Made by a program: the position numbers and the translations under genes | The notes under the pieces: model-generated | Database searches by the model: none | What the model was told of the DNA's origin: nothing | What the model saw: the letters and a program-made list of their open reading frames with translations, nothing else | Part shown: piece by piece, positions 14,964 through 23,975 of the stretch | How positions within the stretch are numbered: the first letter of the stretch is position 1 | Layout: every line of letters begins with the position of its first letter | NCBI GenBank assembly: GCA_002361615.1 | Contig: DETK01000040.1 | Location: 1-29,670, forward strand | Direction: 5' to 3' | Length of the DNA stretch: 29,670 nucleotides | DNA from: Bacteroidales bacterium UBA3290 | Lineage (GTDB): Bacteria; Bacteroidota; Bacteroidia; Bacteroidales; UBA932

Positions 14964-16334
14964 ATGAAAAGAGTCTTTTCCTTTGTAGCATTGTGTCTGT
15001 TCGTCCTCTCTGCCTGCGAGCCGGAGCCGGTCCTTTCGCTCGACAAGGAGTCGATTGAATTCGACCAGAACGGCGGCAGCCAGACCGTCGCCGTGACGGC
15101 CAACAATACCTGGAATGTCGTTGTCGACAACAGCGGTTTCTACTCGGTCACACCGATGAGCGGTACCGAAAACGGTTACATCACCATCCAGGTCGATCCC
15201 AATGCTTCTGCATCCAGCCGCAACGCCCAGGTGGCGGTCATCTGCAGCAGCCGTGACATGTCGGTCACCAAGGTCGTGCGCATTTCGCAGACCTGCCCGG
15301 CCGGCAGCATCCGTCTGGACGGGGTCGCTGTCAATGGAGACAGCAGCCTGCGTGAGGTTCCCGCCGAAGGTGGCACGATGGAGTTCACCCTCACGGCCAA
15401 CAGCAAGTGGACCATCTCCTGCAGCGAGCCCGACGTGACCCTCTCCGCCACGGGCGGCGAGGCCGGCAGCGGCCTGAAGGTCACGGCGACCGTTCCGGCC
15501 TGCCCGGTCTTCGAAGGCCGTTCGATTCCGATCGCACTTTCTTGCACTACGCAGTCCGGCGGCGTGAACGAGACGCTTTCGTTCGCCCAGCTGGGCGGTG
15601 TCCTCGCCTATGAAGGCGAAGTCTATCACGCGGCCCTGATGGGAGACGGCAAGTGGTGGATGACCGAGAACCTGCGCTATATCCCCGCCGGCCTGACGCC
15701 GAGCGACGATGCCTCCGCTGTCAACAGCGGCGTCTGGTATCCGCTCGTGATCGACGTGCTCGACGAGAGTACGGCGACCGTGAAGTTCAGCACCGACGCT
15801 GCCGTCATCAAGGCGAACGGTTATCTCTACAGCACCGAAGTGGCCCTGGGCCTGAAACCGGGCGAGATTACGGCCGACAACGCCGGCAGCTTCGAAGGTG
15901 CACAGGGCATCTGCCCGAGCGGCTGGCATATCCCGACCAAGGCCGACATCGTAGGCCTGGTGGGCAAGACGGCCGACAAGGCTGACACCAATCCCGACGC
16001 ACCGTACTATGACGCCGAACTGAACGGCGGCAACGGCAGCGCCGCGCTCCTCAATGCAGCCGGCTTCAACGCCGGTGCCTGGGGTGCCGTTTCCATCGCC
16101 AACACTGCCGCAACCAAAGGCACGGCGATGGGCGCCATCAAGGCTTATCAGGGGGGTATGAACACGGGCTACATCGCTGGTTCGTCGATGCGCCAGGTGA
16201 CCACCAACGATGACGGTTCGCTCAAGAACGTCCAGTTTGTGGGTCTGATGCCGAACATGAACAACGGCACGTACAACGGCGCCTGGAACAACTACCGCAA
16301 CGGCGTCTCCGTGCGTTGTGTGAAGAACAACTAA
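14964..16334 (+). CDS. BACON-domain lipoprotein with C-terminal FISUMP-like domain
   Basis: 456 residues counted from the ATG that opens the lipoprotein signal MKRVFSFVALCLFVLSAC (Cys 18); an ATG four codons earlier (14952) is less fitting. BACON domains occupy ~20-108 (LSLDKESIEFDQNGGSQTV to VRISQTCP) and ~112-205 (AEGGTMEFTLTANSKWTISC to LSFAQLGG). From ~212 to the end it matches the Fibrobacter succinogenes major-paralogue (FISUMP, TIGR02145) domain: GKWWMTENLRYIP, GICPSGWHIPTKADI, LLNAAGFNAG, and the terminal NGVSVRCVKNN. FISUMP is common in surface lipoproteins of gut Bacteroidota and has no known activity. Its stop lies 1 nt before the TonB receptor ATG, so the two are tightly coupled. 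Confidence 0.87.
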   Translation: MKRVFSFVALCLFVLSACEPEPVLSLDKESIEFDQNGGSQTVAVTANNTWNVVVDNSGFYSVTPMSGTENGYITIQVDPNASASSRNAQVAVICSSRDMSVTKVVRISQTCPAGSIRLDGVAVNGDSSLREVPAEGGTMEFTLTANSKWTISCSEPDVTLSATGGEAGSGLKVTATVPACPVFEGRSIPIALSCTTQSGGVNETLSFAQLGGVLAYEGEVYHAALMGDGKWWMTENLRYIPAGLTPSDDASAVNSGVWYPLVIDVLDESTATVKFSTDAAVIKANGYLYSTEVALGLKPGEITADNAGSFEGAQGICPSGWHIPTKADIVGLVGKTADKADTNPDAPYYDAELNGGNGSAALLNAAGFNAGAWGAVSIANTAATKGTAMGAIKAYQGGMNTGYIAGSSMRQVTTNDDGSLKNVQFVGLMPNMNNGTYNGAWNNYRNGVSVRCVKNN

Positions 16335-16335
16335 A

Positions 16336-19206
16336 ATGCGCTGCGGACACTTCACAAGGGTCCGTTTCGTAATGCTGCTTGCCATCTTCCTGGCAGGCAG
16401 CTTTGCGCTTTTGTCTGCTCAGACGCCCGCCCGCTACAAAGTCTCGGGCACGGTGGTGGAGCAGGGGAGCGGCGAACCCGTTGTGATGGTATCCGTGATT
16501 ATCAAGGATTTGGGTCTGTGGGCGGTCAGTGATGCCGACGGCCGTTTCGAACTCACCGGCGTTCCGGCCGGAACGCACACGCTCGAGTTCACGCTGCTGG
16601 GCTACGAAACCCGGAAGCTGCCTGTCACCGTCAAGGGCGACGTGAGCCGCCTCCGCGTGGAGCTGGCCGTGTCGAGCCTCTCGCTCGACGCCGTGGTGGT
16701 GACGGCCCGCGAAGGCGGCGAAATCACCTCCGCCTCCAAGATCGGCAAACAGACCATCGAGCACATCCAGCCCTCGAGCCTGAAGGACGTGATGCAGCTG
16801 CTGCCCGGCAGCATCACGGAGAATCCTACCCTTACCCAGGTGGGTGCGCTGTCCATCCGCGACGTGGGCACCAATGCCGCCAATGCGGCCGGCACGGCGC
16901 TGATCGTGGATGGTGCCACTGTTTCGAACGATGCCAATCTGCAGATGCTCTCCACGGCCACGGCGATGAGCGGCAGCGAGAGCAACGTGGCCTCCACGGC
17001 CGGCGGTGGCGTCGATACGCGGCAGATTTCGACCGACAACATCGAGAGTGTCGAAGTCATCCGCGGTATCCCCTCGGTGGTCTATGGCGACCTGACTTCC
17101 GGCGCCGTGGTGGTCAAGACCAAGGCGGGCGTGACGCCCTGGGAAGTGCGCCTGAAAGCGGACCCGCAGCTCAAGCAGGTCTCCTTCGGCAAAGGTTTCC
17201 AGCTGGGCGAGAAAGCCGGCGTGCTGAACTTCGACGCCGACTATGCCCACGCTTACAGCGACGTCCGCACGCCCTCTTCGGCCTACAACCGCTTCAATTT
17301 CCAGACAGGCTGGTCGGGGAATATCCGCAAGAAGTTCACGATCAACGCCAAGCTGCGCGGCAACTGGTCCAACGCCACCAATACCAGCGATCCCGACCTG
17401 GTGCTCGACGAGCTCTCGCAACAGCGCGACCGCGGCCTGCGCCTGGGTGTGAACGGCCGCTGGATCATCAACAAGCCGTGGCTGACGAACATCGAGTATC
17501 TGGTCTCGGGCAGCATCACCGACCAGTTCTCCCGCAGCCGTATCTATCAGGGCTCGGCGGGCCGGACGCCCACTTCCTCCGCGATGTACGACGGCGAGAA
17601 CGAAGCTTTCTTCACGCCGGCCCAGTATTATTCCGACGTGAAGGTCTATGGCCGTCCGGTCGATGCTCAGGCCAAGCTGACCCTCCACCAGATAGGGAAG
17701 TATGGTCCCGTGACCAACAAGGTGCTCGCTGGCGCTGAGTGGCGGAGCCAGGGCAATATCGGCCGGGGCAAGGTCTTCGACGCCACGATGCCGCCTTCGC
17801 CTGGTTCTGCCTCCGCTTTCCGCGAACGCTCTTTCCGCGACATCCCCTTCCTGCATTCGCTCACGGCTTATGCGGAAGATAATCTGAAGCTGCCGCTGGG
17901 TGGCACGGAGCTGGAAATCCAGGCCGGTGCCCGCTTCAATGCCATTTATGCCTCCGGCATCAACACCTCCGCTTTCACGGGCATCGAACCCCGCCTGAAC
18001 GGCCGCTACACGCTCCTCCGCCGGCCGTCCGGCCTGCGGGAACTGGTGCTGCGCGGAGGATGGGGCCGTTCGTTCAAGATGCCGTCGATGATCTATCTCT
18101 ATCCGGAACCGGTGTACAAGGATATGGTGTCGTTCTACTACAACGACTTCGACGCCAACGGCAGCGGCCTGGCGGTGATCACGACGCGGCGTGTGGAGCC
18201 CCAGCCCGCTCTCCGGCCGCAGCAGACCCGCAACATCGAAGCCGGCATCGAGTTCAACGCGGGTGCCGTGAGCGGGTCCTTGGTCTGGTTCAACGAGCAT
18301 ATGAAGGATGGCTACGGCTTCTCTACCGTCTATACGCCCATGGTTTACAACCGCTATGGCTACACCTGGCGGAACGGGACGACGCCCGCGCAGGTGGTCC
18401 TGCCATCGGGTGCGGACCTGAAGTGGCGCGTGGGCGGCGTGACGGCGGGTGGGGAATCGCTCCCCTTCATTACCGATACGACCTTTATGGCCATCTCCGT
18501 CCCGACCAGCAATATCGCCTCCGACAAGTGGGGCGTGGAATTTACGCTCGACGTGGCGAAGATTCCGTCGCTCGGGACCTCCATCAACGTGAGCGGCGCC
18601 TACATGAATGTGACCACCTGGAACAACGGGACCACGCAACGGCTGTATGCCGGTACGGTCAATGGCCGTACCTATCCGTATGTGGGTGTCTATGCGGGAA
18701 CGTCCACGACTTCCAATGTGACGGTCCGCGAACGCCTGAGCACCAACGTGCGGCTGATCACCCATATCCCGCAGCTGGCGATGGTGGTGACCCTCACCAC
18801 GCAGCTGGTCTTCATCGATGCTACGCGTAACAACCATATCTCTGGCGGACAAGAAGATGCCTGGTACGATGAAAAGGCAGGAACCTGGTGCGTAGCCCCG
18901 GTCTATTATCTGGACAGGGCGGACCGTCTCCGACCTTTCGACCGCTCGATGGCGGACGACCCGCAGTTCCGCAACCTGATCCTGACGACGAACACCGACA
19001 CGTATTATGTGCGGCAGGGCTATCCGTTCTACGGAATGCTGAACCTGCGGCTTTCGAAGGAAATCGGGCAGCTGGCCACGGTCTCGTTCTATGCCAATAA
19101 CTTCCTGAATCTGCGGGGACGCGTGCGCAACAGCGTCACCCATTATCCCAGCGACCGCAACACGCCGATTTATTTCGGCGCCGAGGTCAAAATATCCATC
19201 CGGTAG
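16336..19206 (+). CDS. TonB-dependent outer-membrane receptor with carboxypeptidase-regulatory-like N-terminus
   Basis: 956 residues. A signal peptide covers ~1-29 (AQT cleavage region); a second possible start is ATG 16372. Residues ~33-118 are a CarboxypepD_reg-like domain (YKVSGTVVEQGSGEPVVMVSV, DADGRFELTGVPAGTHTLEF), usual in Bacteroidota TonB receptors. The plug follows (~125-255; VVVTAREG, DVMQLLPG, SIRDVG, VEVIRGIPSVVYGDLTSGAVVVKTK), then a 22-strand-type barrel to the end. It has no SusD partner; the next genes encode a DUF4876 lipoprotein and a DUF6850-like barrel, a gene triad I recall from Bacteroides genomes. It imports an unknown ligand using TonB-ExbBD energy, and peptides, metal complexes or glycans are all open. 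A 973-codon minus-strand frame lies fully antisense and is a shadow. Confidence 0.93.
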   Translation: MRCGHFTRVRFVMLLAIFLAGSFALLSAQTPARYKVSGTVVEQGSGEPVVMVSVIIKDLGLWAVSDADGRFELTGVPAGTHTLEFTLLGYETRKLPVTVKGDVSRLRVELAVSSLSLDAVVVTAREGGEITSASKIGKQTIEHIQPSSLKDVMQLLPGSITENPTLTQVGALSIRDVGTNAANAAGTALIVDGATVSNDANLQMLSTATAMSGSESNVASTAGGGVDTRQISTDNIESVEVIRGIPSVVYGDLTSGAVVVKTKAGVTPWEVRLKADPQLKQVSFGKGFQLGEKAGVLNFDADYAHAYSDVRTPSSAYNRFNFQTGWSGNIRKKFTINAKLRGNWSNATNTSDPDLVLDELSQQRDRGLRLGVNGRWIINKPWLTNIEYLVSGSITDQFSRSRIYQGSAGRTPTSSAMYDGENEAFFTPAQYYSDVKVYGRPVDAQAKLTLHQIGKYGPVTNKVLAGAEWRSQGNIGRGKVFDATMPPSPGSASAFRERSFRDIPFLHSLTAYAEDNLKLPLGGTELEIQAGARFNAIYASGINTSAFTGIEPRLNGRYTLLRRPSGLRELVLRGGWGRSFKMPSMIYLYPEPVYKDMVSFYYNDFDANGSGLAVITTRRVEPQPALRPQQTRNIEAGIEFNAGAVSGSLVWFNEHMKDGYGFSTVYTPMVYNRYGYTWRNGTTPAQVVLPSGADLKWRVGGVTAGGESLPFITDTTFMAISVPTSNIASDKWGVEFTLDVAKIPSLGTSINVSGAYMNVTTWNNGTTQRLYAGTVNGRTYPYVGVYAGTSTTSNVTVRERLSTNVRLITHIPQLAMVVTLTTQLVFIDATRNNHISGGQEDAWYDEKAGTWCVAPVYYLDRADRLRPFDRSMADDPQFRNLILTTNTDTYYVRQGYPFYGMLNLRLSKEIGQLATVSFYANNFLNLRGRVRNSVTHYPSDRNTPIYFGAEVKISIR

Positions 19207-19208
19207 CC

Positions 19209-20405
19209 ATGAAACGCAAGTTCCTCATCCTGTTCGTCTTCTTGCTTCCGGTCCTTTCGTGTTACCGGGAAGAGCCTTCGGTGGCCCATCTGACCGTACA
19301 GTTGCGGCTCGATGAAGCTCCTGTGGCTGTCGATCTGACCCAGCTCGAGGTGCGGTTGCAGAACAAAGGCGCGGATTTCTCCTATACGGAGCATCCCGAT
19401 GCCTCCGGGAAGGTACAGTTCGACGTCCAGCCGGGCAAGTACGACGTGGTGGCGTCCGCCTGGTTCAAGTCTACACGGATTGCCGTGAACGGCGCCAGCG
19501 AGGAGTTCCTCCTCTCGGCCGAGGGCCTGTGGGATGCACACGGCGAGTTTCGAGCCCCGCTGCTGGAGATTCCCCTTCACGTCGCCGTACCCAATCCGCT
19601 CATTATCCGGGAAGTCTATTTCCACGGCTGCACGACGCTCGAAGGGGCGAACTACACGAAAGACACGTACGTCGAACTCTACAACAATGCGGGTCCGGGC
19701 GGCCAGACCGTCTATCTCGACTCCCTTTGCCTGGCCACGGTCTTCCCGTATAACTCGACGACCGGCAACAATGCCTGGACCGGCCGGGATACCATCCCGA
19801 TCGCCCAGATGTACTGGATGTTCCCGGGTGAGGGCCACAGTTATCCGCTTGCGCCGGGCGAATCGGCCGTGGTGGCATGCGTCGCCGCGGTGGACCACAG
19901 CGGACGGGCCACCTCGGCCCTTGCGCTCAATCGCGCGCACTTCGGCTGCTGGTCGGAGCTCCTTCCGCGCCATGAGATCGCGGCGGGTGTGATCCCGATG
20001 GTGCTCAATATGACGGGCCAGGGCAACCAGTGGGCCGTTTCGGTCCACAGTCCGGCTTTCGTGATCTTCCGTCCTTCGATGGGCGTGGCCGCTTATCAGG
20101 CGCAGGGTGCCGTTTGGGAGAACTACGAACCGGGAAAGAGTTCCGGCTCCAAATACTGGCATATCGACAAAAATTGGATCCTCGATGGCGTGGAGTGCGT
20201 GGATTCGCCCTCCTCGGCCATCAAGCGCCTGCCCGGCACGATCGACGCTTCCTATGTCTGGATGCGTTCGGGCCACTACTCCGGCAAATGCGTCACGCGC
20301 AAGCTGGACTTCACGGAAGACGGCATCAACGTCTTCCAGGACACGAACAATTCGGATGCGGACTTCATCCCCGACAGTAACCCTTCCCCCCGACTCAAGC
20401 CATGA
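19209..20405 (+). CDS. DUF4876-type lipoprotein, partner of the TonB receptor
   Basis: 398 residues with lipoprotein signal (LLPVLSC, Cys 18) and then YREEPSVA, an acidic surface-export-like start. Residues ~25-115 form an Ig-like beta domain with a carboxypeptidase-regulatory flavour (ASGKVQFDVQPGKYDVVASAW). The rest (~130-390) begins IREVYFHGC...YVELYNN, which resembles a lamin-tail-domain core (xIxEVxxxx...YVELYN), with WxxPG and PGESAVVA as in such folds. It matches what I know as DUF4876. It starts 2 nt after the receptor stop and overlaps the next gene by 4 nt (ATGA), so the three are made together. It may take the place SusD-like lipoproteins have with SusC, as a lid or binding protein (inference). 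Confidence 0.82.
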   Translation: MKRKFLILFVFLLPVLSCYREEPSVAHLTVQLRLDEAPVAVDLTQLEVRLQNKGADFSYTEHPDASGKVQFDVQPGKYDVVASAWFKSTRIAVNGASEEFLLSAEGLWDAHGEFRAPLLEIPLHVAVPNPLIIREVYFHGCTTLEGANYTKDTYVELYNNAGPGGQTVYLDSLCLATVFPYNSTTGNNAWTGRDTIPIAQMYWMFPGEGHSYPLAPGESAVVACVAAVDHSGRATSALALNRAHFGCWSELLPRHEIAAGVIPMVLNMTGQGNQWAVSVHSPAFVIFRPSMGVAAYQAQGAVWENYEPGKSSGSKYWHIDKNWILDGVECVDSPSSAIKRLPGTIDASYVWMRSGHYSGKCVTRKLDFTEDGINVFQDTNNSDADFIPDSNPSPRLKP

Positions 20406-21838
20406 GAACGCGCCGTTTTGTCTTTCTGACCGGGCTGGCCGTGCTGCTGGCTTTGTCTTCCGCCGCTTCGGCAGGGGCGCAGGAGCGGAACATGGCCCGA
20501 CTCGTGCTGGAAGACACCACTTACGTGGATGTATCGATGGGCCTGCAGGGAGAGACCGGTCGGCTCCGCGATATCTTTGACCCCGAACAAGTGCTGGCTG
20601 GCGCTCTGGAGGCAAGCTCCCGCCGCAAGCTTGGCGCCGTGAGCCTCTACGGCCACTTCGGTTATGGATACGATTATGGCCGTGGCAGCACCTGGCGCGG
20701 ATGGATCGACCCATACGAGACGCCCTTCATGCTGGCTGACTCGATTCCGGGCGCACTTTCCCTGGAGCGCTTCACCATGCAGGCCGGCGCCGCCCTGCCG
20801 CTGGACCCGCACTGGTCGGTGGGTCTGGACTTGTCCTACGATGTCGCCCTGATGGCCAAGCACAAGGATTTGCGCAACAAGAATATCGCGATGAACTTCC
20901 GCGTGGCGCCCGGCGTCCAGTGGAGGGGCGAACGGCTGGGCCTGGGCCTGGACCTGGGTTATGAGCGCAGTACCGAGCGCGTGGAGTATATGCAGGTATC
21001 CTCGAATCTGGAGCACGTGCTCTTCGATATCTACGGGCTGTGGCTCTATCGCGCGAGCGGCTTTGGCAGCGCCGAGGTGCGCCGCTTCAAAGAAAACAAT
21101 CGCTTTTTCGGCGACTTCCAGCTGGATCTGGACCTGGGAGGCGTGTCCTTGGAGAACAGCCTGGGTGCCTCGTGGCTGCTGGACAATCAGTCTGAAGTGG
21201 GTTACAACAACCTGCAGTTCGGCTCGACGCGTACCCTCACCTGGAGCGATGAACTGACACTCCGCATCGGCGAGGCGCACGTCGTTGAGGCCTCTTTCTC
21301 GTTCAGTTCGTCGCAGGGCTTCCGCCCGCTGCAGCGGCAGGAACTCGATCCGGATTCCCGCATCCGGATCTGGGTGACCTGCGGCGAGCCCGTGTTCTGC
21401 TACTGGCGGCAATATCATCATGAGTCCGTCCGCTATACTTTCGGCAGGTCGTGGAAGCTGTCGGCAGGCCTCGTGGACTGGGGCATGGAGCACAGCTACA
21501 CGGAGTATCCGAGGCGGTTTGAACAACACATCCATAATATGACGCCTTCGCTGTCCGCTGAGATACCTATCGGGAATTTCACGATAGTGCCTTTGATCGG
21601 CCACACGTTCAGTTATCATTCCTACACCGACGAGACCGAGTGGCAGTTGGTCGAGCCCTTGCGTAAGCAGTGGGACCTCTGGGATGGAAGCAGTAACCTG
21701 GGCGGGCTTGATGTGGCCTGGACTTCCGCGAGCGGCCGGACCTATGTCAAGGCGCACTACAGCGTCGAGGTGTCTACCGAGTTGGCTGAAGAAGGATCGC
21801 GCCACGTGGCGGGCCTGACCCTGGGCTTTGTGTTTTAA
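20402..21838 (+). CDS. DUF6850-type outer-membrane beta-barrel protein
   Basis: 478 residues with a Sec signal (MRTRRFVFLTGLAVLLALSS to AGAQ) and then alternating amphipathic strands typical of a barrel: LGAVSLYGHFGYGYDYG, FTMQAGAALPLDPHWSVGLDL, LGLGLDLGYERS, FFGDFQLDLDLGGVSLENS, closing with HVAGLTLGFVF (terminal Phe). No plug, POTRA or enzyme motif is visible. It matches my memory of the DUF6850 barrel family, which is found next to DUF4876 proteins. Last gene of the BACON-TonB operon, overlapping DUF4876 by 4 nt. A second barrel downstream of a receptor could be an export channel or a structural partner; no function is known to me. Confidence 0.8.
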   Translation: MRTRRFVFLTGLAVLLALSSAASAGAQERNMARLVLEDTTYVDVSMGLQGETGRLRDIFDPEQVLAGALEASSRRKLGAVSLYGHFGYGYDYGRGSTWRGWIDPYETPFMLADSIPGALSLERFTMQAGAALPLDPHWSVGLDLSYDVALMAKHKDLRNKNIAMNFRVAPGVQWRGERLGLGLDLGYERSTERVEYMQVSSNLEHVLFDIYGLWLYRASGFGSAEVRRFKENNRFFGDFQLDLDLGGVSLENSLGASWLLDNQSEVGYNNLQFGSTRTLTWSDELTLRIGEAHVVEASFSFSSSQGFRPLQRQELDPDSRIRIWVTCGEPVFCYWRQYHHESVRYTFGRSWKLSAGLVDWGMEHSYTEYPRRFEQHIHNMTPSLSAEIPIGNFTIVPLIGHTFSYHSYTDETEWQLVEPLRKQWDLWDGSSNLGGLDVAWTSASGRTYVKAHYSVEVSTELAEEGSRHVAGLTLGFVF

Positions 21839-21874
21839 TCAGATAGTATTGAAAATTAGATAGTTATATTGCAT

Positions 21875-23848
21875 ATGAAAAAGGTTTTACTGGTCGCGGC
21901 GCTGCTGCTATGCGCCCTGAACGCCTTCGCCGACGAGGGTATGTGGATGATCCAGACCATCGACCGTGCCCTCGAGAAGCGGATGAGGGCGGCAGGCCTC
22001 AAGCTCGACGGCAAGATGATCTACGACGAGGAGAAGGAAAGTCTCTCCGACGCCGTGGTGGCCCTGTCGTTCAGCTGTACGGGTAGTATGATCTCACGCG
22101 ACGGCCTGATGATCACCAACCATCACTGCGCTTACAGCGACATCCACGCCTTGAGCACGCTCGACCACAACTATCTGGAAGACGGCTTCTGGGCCATGAA
22201 CCGCGAGGAAGAGTTGCCGGTCAAGGGCCAGGCGGTCTATTTCCTCAAGAAGGTCTTCGACGTGACCCCGGAAGTGGACCGGCTGCGCGATTCGCTAGAC
22301 GTGGCCTCGCGTCCGATGGCCATGCGGCGCGTCTATAAGCTCCTCGAGGACAAGTATTCGCTCATCTACGAGGGACAGGGCGAGCTCATCTGCTCGTCGT
22401 ACTACAATGGCAACAAGTACTATATGGCGCTGTACCAGGTGTATCGTGACGTACGTTTGGTGGCCGCCCCGCCGGTGAGCGTAGCGTCCTTCGGCGGCGA
22501 CACCGACAACTGGGAGTGGCCGCAGCACAAGGGCGACTTCGCGATCTACCGCATCTATACCGCGCCGGACGGCTCGCCGGCGGAGTATTCCCCGGAAAAT
22601 GTGCCGATGCATCCCCGCAAGATCCTGAAGATCTCGCAGAACGGGCTGAGTGACGGCGACTTCACCATGGTCATCGGCTATCCCGGCCGGACCAACCGCT
22701 ACGCCTCGTCCTACGCCGTTGAGGAGATCGTCCAGGTCCAGAACCCCATCCAGGCGACCTTCCGGCTCGACCAGATGAAGATCATCGACAAGTGGATGAA
22801 CGAGGACGTGGCCGTGCGGCTCAAGTATGCCGACCGTTATTTCAGCTTGAGCAACGTGCAGGAGATCCGCGAGGGCGAGATCTACTGCTACAACCGTTTC
22901 GGTGTGGTCGAGGCCAAGCGGGCCGAGGAGCAGCGGCTCCAGAAGTGGCTCGGCAACTCCGACCTGATCTATCGTCTGGGCGAGAAATACGACGATGTGG
23001 CGGGCATCAACCAGCAGATTGTCTATTTCCAGGAAACGATCATCCGCGGCACCAATCTGTTCCGCTACGCCAATGCGCTCTCGCGCGGGGACTCGGCCAT
23101 CGTCAAGCGGGAGCTCGCGCAGCTCGACATGCGGGTCGAGCGCGACCTGCTGCGCTACAGTCTGAATCAGTTCTTCAAATACGTTCGCCCGGTGTATTGG
23201 GGTGACTATCTGACGGATCTGCATACCCGCTACAAGGGAGACGTGGATGCGATGCTCAACGAAATCTTCGACGGGCATCTCTACGAGGCGCTGACTTCCT
23301 GCCGGATCACGTCGTTCAACCAGCGTCGCGACCAGATCGAGGCCGGCGTAAGCAAGAATTCCCTCGAGAAGGAATTCAAGGATGCGGTTTACCGGATGAA
23401 GCTTTCGCGCAAGGAGCCGATGTACCCGGATGCGAACTCCACGATGCGCATCACCTACGGCAAGGTCCGTCCGCTGCAGCCGCGCGACGCGATTTCGATC
23501 GCGGCGCGGACCCGTTCGGAAGGTATCCTCGAGAAATACAATGCCGACGATTACGAGTTCACGCTCAAGGCGGACTTCCGGGAACTGCTCGAGAAGAACC
23601 GCAACATTCCGGTGAACTTCCTGACGGACAACGATATCACAGGCGGCAACTCCGGCTCTCCGGTGCTCAACGCCCGCGGTGAACTGGTCGGTCTCGCCTT
23701 CGACGGCAACAAGGAATCCCTCGCCGGCGACACCTACTTCGTCGAGGCCATGAACCGCTGCATCTGCGTCGACATCCGCTACGTCCTCTGGATCCTCCGC
23801 ACCTACGCCCACATGGATCCTCTCCTCGTCGAGATCCTGGAACAGTAA
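21875..23848 (+). CDS. S46-family dipeptidyl-peptidase, DPP7-like specificity
   Basis: 657 residues; I start at ATG 21875, where the signal (MKKVLLVAALLLCALNAFA) begins, not the in-frame TTG two codons before. S46 enzymes are chymotrypsin-like serine exopeptidases that release dipeptides in the periplasm of Bacteroidota. The triad is visible: TNHHC (His84), GGDTDNWEWPQ (Asp209 or Asp211), and TGGNSGSPV (Ser593). Eighteen residues after the serine stands Gly in LAFDGN; in the family Gly here (position 673 in Porphyromonas numbering) marks DPP7-type preference for hydrophobic P1, while Arg marks DPP11 (Asp/Glu). The gap from the DUF6850 gene is 36 nt with only a weak promoter-like TATATTGC, so it may be read from the upstream operon. 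Terminal repeat arm A starts 4 nt after the stop. Confidence 0.93.
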   Translation: MKKVLLVAALLLCALNAFADEGMWMIQTIDRALEKRMRAAGLKLDGKMIYDEEKESLSDAVVALSFSCTGSMISRDGLMITNHHCAYSDIHALSTLDHNYLEDGFWAMNREEELPVKGQAVYFLKKVFDVTPEVDRLRDSLDVASRPMAMRRVYKLLEDKYSLIYEGQGELICSSYYNGNKYYMALYQVYRDVRLVAAPPVSVASFGGDTDNWEWPQHKGDFAIYRIYTAPDGSPAEYSPENVPMHPRKILKISQNGLSDGDFTMVIGYPGRTNRYASSYAVEEIVQVQNPIQATFRLDQMKIIDKWMNEDVAVRLKYADRYFSLSNVQEIREGEIYCYNRFGVVEAKRAEEQRLQKWLGNSDLIYRLGEKYDDVAGINQQIVYFQETIIRGTNLFRYANALSRGDSAIVKRELAQLDMRVERDLLRYSLNQFFKYVRPVYWGDYLTDLHTRYKGDVDAMLNEIFDGHLYEALTSCRITSFNQRRDQIEAGVSKNSLEKEFKDAVYRMKLSRKEPMYPDANSTMRITYGKVRPLQPRDAISIAARTRSEGILEKYNADDYEFTLKADFRELLEKNRNIPVNFLTDNDITGGNSGSPVLNARGELVGLAFDGNKESLAGDTYFVEAMNRCICVDIRYVLWILRTYAHMDPLLVEILEQ

Positions 23849-23852
23849 ACGC

Positions 23853-23949
23853 CCTTCGTCCGGGCTCCGCTGGCTCTGGTTTTTGTTCTGGACGGCATTT
23901 TTCTGCCGTCCAAGCCAAAAACCACCCGCCGCTACGCCCTCATCGGCCG
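23853..23949 (+). repeat. Inverted repeat arm A (~97 bp), left of comF
   Basis: This segment recurs in reverse complement at 25313-25410 with about five mismatches outside the central loop. Its core (23878-23923) is itself palindromic: GGTTTTTG-ttc-TGGACGGCA, loop TTTTTC, TGCCGTCCA-agc-CAAAAACC. The core may work as a terminator for the S46 peptidase gene and, from the other side, for comF. Confidence 0.85.
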
Positions 23950-23975
23950 ATTTCATTCGCCTGATAGCACAACTA

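Noticed and set aside
16222..19143. 973-codon open frame on the minus strand antisense to the TonB receptor gene
   Set aside because: It mirrors the receptor gene, has no recognisable domain, is rich in Arg/His/Gly as expected of antisense of high-GC codons, and the sense protein is a clear TonB receptor.
19170..21805. Two minus-strand frames of over 500 codons opposite DUF4876 and DUF6850 genes
   Set aside because: Antisense shadows caused by GC-rich third positions; no start context or domain.
14309..21838. Classical SusC/SusD polysaccharide utilisation locus
   Set aside because: No SusD-like lipoprotein, glycoside hydrolase, polysaccharide lyase or hybrid sensor gene is present; the receptor's partners are DUF4876 and a barrel.
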